A DNA stretch of 64,000 nt, taken from positions 17,609-81,608 of the forward strand of contig DATJIA010000138.1 in the NCBI GenBank assembly GCA_035493675.1, given 5' to 3'. Below are positions 6,528 through 13,624 of this stretch, in pieces. A program made the position numbers and the translations under genes. The notes under the pieces were generated by a model. It was given only the letters and a program-made list of their open reading frames with translations. It was not told the DNA's origin and ran no database searches. The DNA is from JAIOQA01 sp035493675. Lineage in GTDB: Bacteria > Myxococcota_A > Polyangia > Haliangiales > Haliangiaceae. Every line of letters starts with the position of its first letter. Position 1 is the stretch's first letter.

Positions 6528-7634
6528 GTGCGAAGCGTGCGTCTCGTCGTCGCGGCGTTGGTTCTGTCGAGCGCGTGCAAGCGCGTCGGCCCCGGTATCA
6601 CTCACGTCGACGCGGCGCACGGCGCGCAGCTCTACGGCAAGCTGTGCGCGCTCTGCCACGGCGATCAGCGCGAGGGCGGCAAGGCGGACAACGCCCCGTC
6701 GTTGTCGTCGCCGACCTTGCTCGCGAGCGCGAGCGACGACTACCTGCGCAACGCGATCGTGCGCGGACGTCCGGGCACCGCGATGGCGGGCTACGGCAAG
6801 CAGATCGGCGGGCCGCTCTCCGACGCCGACGTCAGCGCGCTGATGGAGTTCATCCGCCAAGGCGCGCCCGAGCGCGCGGTGATGCACGCGCCGCCGCCGG
6901 GCAACGCGGCCGAGGGCAAGAACGTGTACGCGCAGAACTGCCGCGTCTGTCACGGCGAGCAAGGCCAGCGCGGCACCGCGGTCTACCTCGCGGGCCCGTC
7001 GTTCCTCGCCGCCGCGTCCGACGAGTTCCTCGCGTTCGCGATCGACAACGGCCGCCCGGGCACGAAGATGGCCGCGTGGCGCGGCACGCTCACGCCGAAT
7101 CAGATCAGCGATCTCGTCAGCTACATCCGATCGTGGAGCCGGCCCGTCGAGCAGCCGCCGAAGACCGAGCCGAAGGTCCCCGACAACCTCCCGATCGTCT
7201 TGAACCCGACCGGCCCCGCGCCGGCGTTTCCGCCGCTCAAGGAAGATCGCTACCTGCCGATGGCCGACGTGAAGGCCGCGATGGACAAGGGCGCGAAGCT
7301 CGTGATCGTCGACGCGCGCCCGCCGAGCGACTGGCTGCACGTCCACATCCCCGGCGCGATCTCGATCCCGTATTACGACATGAAGATGATCGACAAGCTG
7401 CCCAACGACGGCACGTGGGTGCTCACGTACTGCGCGTGCCCGCACCACGCGTCGGGCATCGTGCTCGACGAGCTGCGCAAGCGCGGCTTCAAGAACAGCG
7501 CGGTGATCGACGAGGGCATCCTCGGATGGCAGCGCGCGGGATATCCCGCAGTCGACGTCGACGGAAAACCCGCACCGGTGCCGCCCGGCCTGCCGCCGGC
7601 GACGCCGATCGGTCCGGGCCCCGGCGCCCACTGA
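6528..7634 (+). CDS. cytochrome c (two haems) - rhodanese fusion lipoprotein
   Basis: A 368-residue predicted lipoprotein (leader MRSVRLVVAALVLSSAC). Two class-I cytochrome c modules follow, with haem sites CALCH (residues 40-44) and CRVCH (138-142) and candidate axial methionines in TAMAGYG and TKMAAW. After a Pro-rich linker (about 205-240) comes a rhodanese domain with VIVDARPPSDWLHVHIPGAISIP and the catalytic-loop sequence YCACPHHASG (Cys 302). The arrangement suggests transfer of electrons to or from a sulphur species bound on the rhodanese Cys, at the periplasmic face. A TATAGT box 6 nt before the GTG start indicates separate, leaderless transcription. Confidence 0.87.
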   Translation: MRSVRLVVAALVLSSACKRVGPGITHVDAAHGAQLYGKLCALCHGDQREGGKADNAPSLSSPTLLASASDDYLRNAIVRGRPGTAMAGYGKQIGGPLSDADVSALMEFIRQGAPERAVMHAPPPGNAAEGKNVYAQNCRVCHGEQGQRGTAVYLAGPSFLAAASDEFLAFAIDNGRPGTKMAAWRGTLTPNQISDLVSYIRSWSRPVEQPPKTEPKVPDNLPIVLNPTGPAPAFPPLKEDRYLPMADVKAAMDKGAKLVIVDARPPSDWLHVHIPGAISIPYYDMKMIDKLPNDGTWVLTYCACPHHASGIVLDELRKRGFKNSAVIDEGILGWQRAGYPAVDVDGKPAPVPPGLPPATPIGPGPGAH

Positions 7635-7725
7635 GACGCCGCGCCGCATCGGCATTCTGCAAGCGCGCATGATCGTGCGCGGCGACCGCGGCACGTCCCT
7701 TGCGACAGATCGTCGCGAGGGACCA

Positions 7726-8130
7726 ATGCACTACGATCATCCAACCGAAACACTCCGAGGCAAGGCCCCGACGGCCGAAGGCCGCCACCTGCACGAGCCG
7801 GATGGGTTCCCGCACCCGATGATCGGTGTGCTGGTCTCGTTCGTCGTGCTCTTCCCCCTGATCGTCGGCGTCGCGTACGTGTCGGCGGGCATCGGCGGCG
7901 CGCTGATCGTGGCGGGCTTGCTGCTGTTCATCGGTGTCCCGCTGGTCGTCTCGAAGCTGAACCGCAAGGCGCAAGGCTGGCGCGACGTCGACGAGCTCGA
8001 GGAGATGGAGGTCGAGGCGGCCGAGCAGATGGGCGTGCCGCCGCCGAAGAACTCGATCGACAAGCTCAACGACCGCTGGAATCGCAGCCCGTACGACGAG
8101 ACCGTGCCGCGCACCGTTCCGCGGCACTGA
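7726..8130 (+). CDS. small two-helix membrane protein, paralogue of 8839-9246
   Basis: A 134-residue protein starting MHYDHPTETL after a GAGGGA ribosome site. It has a conserved hydrophilic N-terminus (HLHEPDGFPH), two closely spaced transmembrane helices (about residues 28-72) and a charged C-terminal tail ending PPPKNSIDKLNDRWNRSPYDETVPRTVPRH. The second gene downstream encodes a clear paralogue with the same N-terminus and tail. I do not recognise the family. The strongly conserved soluble ends suggest contact with a partner on one side of the membrane. The longer open frame from 7669 lacks support. Confidence 0.72.
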   Translation: MHYDHPTETLRGKAPTAEGRHLHEPDGFPHPMIGVLVSFVVLFPLIVGVAYVSAGIGGALIVAGLLLFIGVPLVVSKLNRKAQGWRDVDELEEMEVEAAEQMGVPPPKNSIDKLNDRWNRSPYDETVPRTVPRH

Positions 8131-8228
8131 ACGATCCGTCTCGCGCCAGGCCCGTGGAACATTGCATCTCGCGGGAACGCCTAGTCGCATCCCCTCGCCG
8201 CGCGCATCGTGTCGCCAAGGAGAAACCC

Positions 8229-8762
8229 ATGGCGGCTCGCACCTGGAACATCGACACCTCGCACTCGGCGGTTCGCTTCACCGTTCGTCACCTCGTGATC
8301 GCGAAGGTGCACGGCGTGTTCGGCAAGTTCGGCGGCTCGTTCGTGCTCGACCCCGATGACCTCGCGAAGTCGTCGGTCAACGTCGAGATCGATGCCGCGA
8401 GCATCGACACCAAGGAGGAGAAGCGCGACGCGCACCTGCGCAGCGCCGACTTCCTCGACGCCGAGAGCTTCAAGACGCTGACGTTCGCGTCGAAGCGCGT
8501 CGAGGGCGCGGGCGGCAAGGTGACGAAGGTGATCGGCGACCTGACGATCCGCGGCACGACCAAGGAAGTCGCGCTCGAGGTCGAGGATCTCGGCCGCGCG
8601 AAGGATCCGTGGGGCAACGAGAAGGCCGCCTTCGAGGCGAAGGTCCGTATCAACCGCTACGACTTCGGCCTGAAGTGGAACGCGGCGCTCGAGGCCGGCG
8701 GCGTGCTCGTCGGCGAGAACGTCGACATCACGCTGGAAATCCAGGCCGCGCCCGCGAAGTGA
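8229..8762 (+). CDS. YceI-family protein
   Basis: A 177-residue YceI-like domain: WNIDTSHSAVRFTVRHLVIAKVHGVFG at the N-terminus, then ASIDTKEEKRDAHLRSADFLDAE and GDLTIRGTTKEV. YceI proteins are lipocalin-like beta-barrels that bind polyisoprenoid (ubiquinone-like) chains. Unlike E. coli YceI this copy has no signal peptide, as is common for shorter cytoplasmic members. Start at ATG 8229 is fixed by AAGGAGAAA just upstream. It sits between two paralogous two-helix membrane proteins, hinting at a joint role around a membrane quinone, which is inference only. Confidence 0.9.
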   Translation: MAARTWNIDTSHSAVRFTVRHLVIAKVHGVFGKFGGSFVLDPDDLAKSSVNVEIDAASIDTKEEKRDAHLRSADFLDAESFKTLTFASKRVEGAGGKVTKVIGDLTIRGTTKEVALEVEDLGRAKDPWGNEKAAFEAKVRINRYDFGLKWNAALEAGGVLVGENVDITLEIQAAPAK

Positions 8763-8838
8763 GATCGCACCGCCCCCGAAATGCCGGGGGTGTACAGTAG
8801 GCGGGCGTCGATTCACGGATCAGCGTCAGGAGGTCACG

Positions 8839-9246
8839 ATGCACGACCATCCCACCGAGACGTTGCGCGCCAAGGATCCGACCGCCGACGGCCGGCACCT
8901 GCACGAACCAGACGGGTTCCCACACTCGATCCTGGGCGTGTTGTTCTTCCTCTGCTTCTTGATCCCGCTCGTGATCGGCGGGCTCTACGTCGAGTACGGC
9001 GTCGGCACCGCCGTGACCGGCGGCGCGATCTTCCTGTTCGTCGTGTTCCCGTACCTGATCACGAAGCTCAACCGCAACGCGCAGACCTGGCGCGCGGTCG
9101 AGGAGACCGAGGAGCACGAGGTGGAGAGCGCCGAGCTGCTCGGCGTGCCGCCGCCGAAGAACTCGATCGAGCGGCTCAACGAGCGCTGGAACCGCAGCCC
9201 GTACGACGAGACCGTCCCGCGGACGATCCCGGCGTCGCGTCACTGA
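8839..9246 (+). CDS. small two-helix membrane protein, paralogue of 7726-8130
   Basis: A 135-residue paralogue of the gene at 7726: MHDHPTETLRAKDPTADG, HLHEPDGFPH, two transmembrane helices (about 28-72) and the tail PPPKNSIERLNERWNRSPYDETVPRTIP. The helices have diverged while both hydrophilic ends are almost unchanged. A strong AGGAGG ribosome site lies 5 nt before the ATG, and TACAGT about 40 nt upstream may be a -10 box. The 3' end overlaps the convergent next gene by 7 nt. Function unknown. Confidence 0.75.
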   Translation: MHDHPTETLRAKDPTADGRHLHEPDGFPHSILGVLFFLCFLIPLVIGGLYVEYGVGTAVTGGAIFLFVVFPYLITKLNRNAQTWRAVEETEEHEVESAELLGVPPPKNSIERLNERWNRSPYDETVPRTIPASRH

Positions 9247-9743
9247 CCTCGCGACGCGACGATCGCCTTCACGACGCGCTCGCCTTCGGTGACCGCCGCG
9301 GCGGCGAGCTTGCGCGCCTGCAGGTAGGCGTTCACGAGCATCAGCGCGGCGATGCCGCAGATCGCGCCGATCACCGGCAGCGCGCCGGAGGTCGCGAACG
9401 CGATCGCGGTCGCGACGCCCGCGATCGCGGCGCCGACGACGATCCAGCTCGCCGACATCGCGACGACGCGCGCGGTGAGCGTCTCGCGGAAGCGCTGGCG
9501 CAAGGTCTCGGCGTCGGTGCCCCCGGTCTCGAGCGCGGCGAGCGTCGCGGCGCAGAACGGCACGCGCGGCGCCGCCTTGCACAGCTTCGCGGCGCGATCG
9601 AGGTTGCCCGCCATCGCGAGCTTCTCGATCTGGTTGGTGAACGCCGGCACGTTCACCGCGTAGGCGATCCACGGGAAGCAGACCCAGCCGGCGGCGAGGC
9701 ACGCGACGATCGTCGCGACGACGGAGATGGTGAGGTCATCCAT
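9240..9743 (-). CDS. membrane protein with MotA/TolQ/ExbB-like motif
   Basis: A 167-residue protein with an N-terminal helix (about 8-30) and two more helices (about 98-140). Between them, NQIEKLAMAGNLDRAAKLC followed by ALETGG resembles the cytoplasmic segment of MotA/TolQ/ExbB proton-channel subunits, where a helix pair precedes the channel helices. The protein is shorter than a complete ExbB and no TolR/ExbD partner is nearby, so a proton-channel role is not shown. The next upstream gene (SnoaL-like) is 3 nt away on the same strand. Confidence 0.6.
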   Translation of the reverse strand: MDDLTISVVATIVACLAAGWVCFPWIAYAVNVPAFTNQIEKLAMAGNLDRAAKLCKAAPRVPFCAATLAALETGGTDAETLRQRFRETLTARVVAMSASWIVVGAAIAGVATAIAFATSGALPVIGAICGIAALMLVNAYLQARKLAAAAVTEGERVVKAIVASRGQ

Positions 9744-9746
9744 GGG

Positions 9747-10100
9747 TCATCCGTGGTAGACGCGCGACGCGACGATCTTGCCGTCGCGGAGATCGAAGGC
9801 TTCGGCGACGGGATAGCTCGGCTCGCCGGGCGCGACGCGCAGGTACTCGAGGATCACGCGCGCGTCGTTCGCGGTGACGGTGAGCTCCTCGTAGCGGAGG
9901 CCGGGCAGGCGCGCGAACGCGTCGGCCCACCACGCGTGCAGCGCGGGCTTGCCGCGGATCGCGCCGCCGGAGTCGGGGCGTTGCACGCGCAGCTTCGGCG
10001 AGGTGTGCGTGCAGTCGTCGGCGTAGAGCCCGACCAGCGCGTCGAGATCTCTCGCGTTGAACGCGGCGAGCCAGGCGCGGCCGATCTCGTCGTTGCTCAT
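9747..10100 (-). CDS. SnoaL-like / NTF2-fold protein
   Basis: A 117-residue single-domain protein with the typical SnoaL-like layout: an N-terminal helix (IGRAWLAAFNARDLDALVGLYADDCTH), a short loop and a curved sheet ending GKIVASRVYHG. These cone-shaped folds serve as small isomerases, cyclases or ligand binders; the pocket residues give no specific substrate. Its start overlaps the stop of the YihY-like gene by 4 nt (ATGA-type), so the two are translationally coupled. Confidence 0.82.
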   Translation of the reverse strand: MSNDEIGRAWLAAFNARDLDALVGLYADDCTHTSPKLRVQRPDSGGAIRGKPALHAWWADAFARLPGLRYEELTVTANDARVILEYLRVAPGEPSYPVAEAFDLRDGKIVASRVYHG

Positions 10101-10951
10101 GCCGGGGTCGTATCACGCGCGGGCGGTCCGGCGCGCAGCTCGAAGTTGACGACCGCGCCGGCGAGCACCGCGAGCGCGCACACGTAGAACCAGAGCATGA
10201 CGACGAGCGCCGAGCCGAACGCGCCGTAGAAGTTGGTCGAGCTGACCTCGGTGACGTAGTACGAGAGGCCGATCGACGCGGCGACGCCGAGCGAGGTCGC
10301 GACCAGCGCGCCCGGGATCACATGGCGCAGCGCCTTCGCGTGCGGCGTGCCGAGCCAGTAGAGGAACGACAGGCCGCTGATCGCGACGAGCACGGTCAAC
10401 GGCATGCCGAGATCCTGGACGAAGGCGCGATGGTTCGGCTTGAGCGCGTGGCCGATCGTCGGCAGCGCGACGATCAGCGCGAGCACGAGAAACGCGATGA
10501 ACAGCGCGCCGAGCGCGACGATCACGGTCAGCACGATCCAGCGCCAGCCCTTCCAGCGCGGCGGCGCGCCGTCGACGTGGTTGATCGCCTTCATCATCGC
10601 GTTGACCGCCGAGCGCGTCGCCCACAGCGCGAGCACGACCGAGCCGGCGACCGCGGCGCCGAGCTCGTCGCTCGATCTCGTCGCGGCGCGCCGCAGCTGC
10701 TCGACGATGAACTCGTACACCTGGCGCGGCACGACCTCGTCGAGGCCGCGCAGGTGGCGCGGGATCTCCGCCGGATCTGCGCCGAGCGCGTAGATCGAGA
10801 CGACCGCGGTCAGCGCGGGCACGACGCCGAGCAGCAGGAACAGCGCGACGCCGCCGGCGAGCACCGGCCCGTTGTCGGCCCACAGGTGGCGCACGACGCG
10901 CGCGGGGAGCAAGTCCCCGATGCGGGTGAGGTGCGCACGGGTGATGCCCAC
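10097..10951 (-). CDS. YihY/BrkB-family inner-membrane protein
   Basis: A 284-residue integral membrane protein with six hydrophobic helices. Features of the YihY/UPF0761 family include GVALFLLLGVVPALTAVVSIYAL, the AVAGSVVLALWATRSAVNAMMKAINHV segment and the C-terminal YGAFGSALVVMLWFYVCALAVLAGAVVNFEL. The family was once annotated as ribonuclease BN by mistake; a transport or envelope-homeostasis role is usually assumed. Start is GTG at the end of the range, with TAGACT 5 nt upstream. The gene lies downstream of a large palindrome at 10970-11121. Confidence 0.9.
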   Translation of the reverse strand: MGITRAHLTRIGDLLPARVVRHLWADNGPVLAGGVALFLLLGVVPALTAVVSIYALGADPAEIPRHLRGLDEVVPRQVYEFIVEQLRRAATRSSDELGAAVAGSVVLALWATRSAVNAMMKAINHVDGAPPRWKGWRWIVLTVIVALGALFIAFLVLALIVALPTIGHALKPNHRAFVQDLGMPLTVLVAISGLSFLYWLGTPHAKALRHVIPGALVATSLGVAASIGLSYYVTEVSSTNFYGAFGSALVVMLWFYVCALAVLAGAVVNFELRAGPPARDTTPA

Positions 10952-10956
10952 GTCTC

Positions 10957-10962
10957 AGTCTA
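10957..10962 (-). promoter_or_regulatory. candidate leaderless -10 element (TAGACT)
   Basis: On the minus strand TAGACT within GTTAGACTGA ends 5 nt before the GTG of the YihY gene. The same GTTAGACTGA string precedes the small gene at 43315. Confidence 0.4.
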
Positions 10963-10969
10963 ACGTAGT

Positions 10970-11121
10970 CGTAGACGTAGACGTGGGCGTGGACGTGGAC
11001 GTTGGGCGTTGACGGCGACGGCGACGGCGACGTGGACCTTGACGATCGGCCTCGTCGACGACTACGTCGCCGTCGCCGTCGCCGTCAACGTCAGACGACC
11101 ACGACCACGTCTACGTCTACG
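10970..11121. repeat. 150-bp palindrome built from GACGTx/GACGGC hexamer repeats
   Basis: A region of hexameric direct repeats (GACGTA, GACGTG, GACGGC) that is also an inverted repeat. The inner arms 11007-11033 and 11064-11090 are perfectly complementary over 27 bp with a 30-nt loop; the outer arms 10970-10994 and 11097-11121 match at 23 of 25 positions. It lies between the M48 lipoprotein gene (stop at 11130) and the YihY gene start, both on the minus strand. It could act as a transcription terminator, insulating hairpin or nucleoid-protein site. Confidence 0.85.
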
Positions 11122-11129
11122 TTCACGTG

Positions 11130-12452
11130 TTACTCGACGCACTTGATCAGATCGCCGCGTGCGACCGCGCGCGCCGGATCGTCGAGCGCGCGCGACGCCG
11201 CCGGATCTTTGCAGAGCGTCTTCGCGAGCTGCGCGACCGTGCCGGCGCGATCCGCCGCGCGCAGGTGCAGGCGGCGCGGGTGCGCACCCTCCACCTCCTC
11301 GTCGGTCGCCGGGCGCACGAGCGCGAGCACCTGATCGAGGCGCGTGCGCGCGTGGGTGCCGCCGGCGCCGAGCACGAGCGCGCGATCGCCCTCGTCGAGG
11401 ATCGCGGTCGGCGTGCCGAGCGCGTCGGCGTTGATCGAGATCTTCGTGGCGTCGTCGCCGGCGCCCTCGCTCTTGGTCGACGACACCGTGCCGACCAGCG
11501 CGTCGCGGCCGGCGACCACGCGGTCGTGGGCGTCCTCGAGGACCTCGCGCAGCAGATCGGCCCACGTGCGCGCGACCGTGCTCACGTTGATCGTCGCGCC
11601 GTCGGGCGACTTCACCTCGAGCGCCTCGCCGCCGGTCGCCTGCCACGACTTCGGGAGATCGATCGCGAGCCGCGACGCCGCGTGGATCCACACGCCGTGA
11701 TCGATGCGCCCGCGCCGCGGATCCTCACCGACGACCAAGCCCTCGACGTGCGCGAGGAACGCGGCGCGATTGCGCACGCCGCCGCGCCGGCCCGCGACCA
11801 GCCGCGCGATGCGCGCCATGCGGATCGAGACCGGCGGGTGATCGTCCTCGGGCGCCGTGCGATCGAGCGCCTCGCCGGGCGGTGGATCGGTGCCGTCGTC
11901 ATTGCGCTGGATCGCGCGCATCATGTCGAGCACCGCCGATGGCTCGTAGCCGGCGGCGGTGATCCACGCGACCGCGCGCTCGTCGGCGAGCGCCTCGTCG
12001 TCGTCGCGGCGGCGCAGGCGCTCCTCGTCGGACATCAGCGCGTCCTCGTCGGAGTGCAGGAGATCCGCGGTGTGCTTCGCGACCAGGTGCGTGACCTCGT
12101 GGCCGAGCAGCGCCGCGAGCTCGGCTTCGTCGTCGAGGCGCGCGAGGATGCCGCGATTCACGTACACGATGTCGCCGCCGAGCGCGGAGGCCTCCGCGCC
12201 GTCGTCGTCGAGCAAGCGCACGCGCACGTGATCGAGCCCGGCGACGCGCGCGATCTTGTTCGCGACCGCGCCGACGTACGCCGCGAGCGCCGGATCGTCG
12301 TACCGGCGATCGTTGGCGCCGAGGTAGACGAGGTCCATCGCCCAGCCGATGCACGCGTTGGCGTCGCCGTGATCGCGGCAGACGTCGGGCACGTCGATCG
12401 TCTTGGCGTGATGTGCGCAGCTCACCAGCGCGAGCAAGCAAAGCCTCTTCAT
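11130..12452 (-). CDS. M48-family metalloprotease lipoprotein (BepA/LoiP-like)
   Basis: A 440-residue predicted lipoprotein (leader MKRLCLLALVSC). The M48 zinc motif HEVTH is at residues 118-122 in LAALLGHEVTHLVAKHTAD, with the third ligand Glu in EALADERAVAWITAAGY. The C-terminal 170 residues form a separate domain (PKSWQATGGEALEVKSPDG onward) seen after M48 domains in other envelope proteases. BepA-type enzymes act in the periplasm on stalled outer-membrane proteins. The start ATG overlaps the stop of the POTRA gene (ATGA), so the two are a coupled pair. The much longer open frame reaching 13682 is only frame openness. Confidence 0.87.
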   Translation of the reverse strand: MKRLCLLALVSCAHHAKTIDVPDVCRDHGDANACIGWAMDLVYLGANDRRYDDPALAAYVGAVANKIARVAGLDHVRVRLLDDDGAEASALGGDIVYVNRGILARLDDEAELAALLGHEVTHLVAKHTADLLHSDEDALMSDEERLRRRDDDEALADERAVAWITAAGYEPSAVLDMMRAIQRNDDGTDPPPGEALDRTAPEDDHPPVSIRMARIARLVAGRRGGVRNRAAFLAHVEGLVVGEDPRRGRIDHGVWIHAASRLAIDLPKSWQATGGEALEVKSPDGATINVSTVARTWADLLREVLEDAHDRVVAGRDALVGTVSSTKSEGAGDDATKISINADALGTPTAILDEGDRALVLGAGGTHARTRLDQVLALVRPATDEEVEGAHPRRLHLRAADRAGTVAQLAKTLCKDPAASRALDDPARAVARGDLIKCVE

Positions 12453-13552
12453 GGCGTCACCTCGATCGTCAGATCGATCGTGTGCTTCTCCTCGTCGATC
12501 GTCGTCTCCGGATCGACCTCGCCGCGATGCCCGCGATCGCGCTCCATCGATCGCAAGCGATCGATCCCGCCGGCCAAGATCCCGCGCGCGAAGATCTCGC
12601 CGCTCGCGAGCCTCAGCTCGCGCCGGTACGCGTCCTCGTCGGACTTCGCGACGCCCTTGAACGCGATCGTCCCGATCCGATACACGGCGCCCTCGTCGAT
12701 CGGGATCTTCACGATCACCTTCGCGCGCCGCTCGTCGATCACCACGACCGGATCGCCGACCTTCACCATCACCATGCCGGCGTCGTAGTAGGCGCCGCTG
12801 ATCTTCACGAGATCTTCCTCGAGGAGCTCGGCGCGATACGCGCCGCCGGGCGCGTCGATCTCGCCCGACGCGCGCCGCACGAGCGGCGCCAGCGCGCCGG
12901 CCGCCAGCCGCGTCGCGCCGGGGAAGTCGATCCGATCGATCGTGTAGCGGCGGCCCGCGTTCGCCGCGACGCACACGTCGACCAGCCCGTCGCCCACGCG
13001 CGACGCGCGGACGTCGACGCGCGCCTTCAGGTGCCCCGCGTTCTTCAGCTCCTCCTCGAGCCGGTGCCCCGCGCGGTGCACGCGCATCGGATCGTAGATG
13101 CCGCCCGCCATCGCGCGCACGTGGGCGGCGCGCGCCCCATCGCCGGACTCGTCGGGCGTCTCGATCGACACGCGCCTGACGAGCGGCGCGGCCGTCACCT
13201 CGAACGCGACCGCGACCCCGTCCGCGAGGTGCGTCGCGGTCACGCGCACGTCCGACACCACGCCGAGCCGCCACAAGCGGCGGACGTCCTCGTCGATCGC
13301 GATCTGATCGTACGGATCGCCGGCCTTGGTGAGGATCGCGCCGTCGAGCGCGACGTCGGCGAGCGACGCCGGCCCGCGCACCGACACTTTCACGATCCGT
13401 GAACCGTAGACGTCCGGCCGCGTCAACAGCTCGCTCGCGTCGACCGCGGGAGACACGACCGCCTCGGCGCCGCCGCACGCGGCCGGCGCGGGTGCATGCA
13501 CCGGCGCCGCGTGCGCACACGCCGCGACCACGACGAGCCCGACCGCCCGCAT
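12449..13552 (-). CDS. POTRA-domain lipoprotein without beta-barrel
   Basis: A 367-residue protein with a leader ending in a lipobox-like VAAC (MRAVGLVVVAAC). It consists of about four POTRA-like units of the BamA/TamA type, e.g. IVKVSVRGPASLADVALDG, LVRRVSIETPDE and YRIGTIAFKGVAKSDEDAYRRE with alternating helix and strand, ending in TIDLTIEVTP. No C-terminal 16-strand barrel follows; the protein stops where the barrel would begin. POTRA domains hold nascent outer-membrane proteins or lipids in the periplasm. Translational coupling to an M48 protease suggests outer-membrane assembly or quality control. A divergent TonB-dependent receptor gene starts about 70 bp away. Confidence 0.75.
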   Translation of the reverse strand: MRAVGLVVVAACAHAAPVHAPAPAACGGAEAVVSPAVDASELLTRPDVYGSRIVKVSVRGPASLADVALDGAILTKAGDPYDQIAIDEDVRRLWRLGVVSDVRVTATHLADGVAVAFEVTAAPLVRRVSIETPDESGDGARAAHVRAMAGGIYDPMRVHRAGHRLEEELKNAGHLKARVDVRASRVGDGLVDVCVAANAGRRYTIDRIDFPGATRLAAGALAPLVRRASGEIDAPGGAYRAELLEEDLVKISGAYYDAGMVMVKVGDPVVVIDERRAKVIVKIPIDEGAVYRIGTIAFKGVAKSDEDAYRRELRLASGEIFARGILAGGIDRLRSMERDRGHRGEVDPETTIDEEKHTIDLTIEVTP

Positions 13553-13624
13553 GCGGGCGACCGAGTGCAACGCGCATGCCCCGCGCGGGCGCATGACACG
13601 AAGCGGACTTCGCTGCCATCCATT

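Noticed and set aside
9240..9743. Complete ExbB/TolQ proton channel
   Set aside because: Too short, and no ExbD/TolR partner; only the motif resemblance is retained.
10970..11121. Possible CRISPR array because of the repeated units
   Set aside because: Units are 6 bp without spacers and the whole is an inverted repeat; no cas gene is near.
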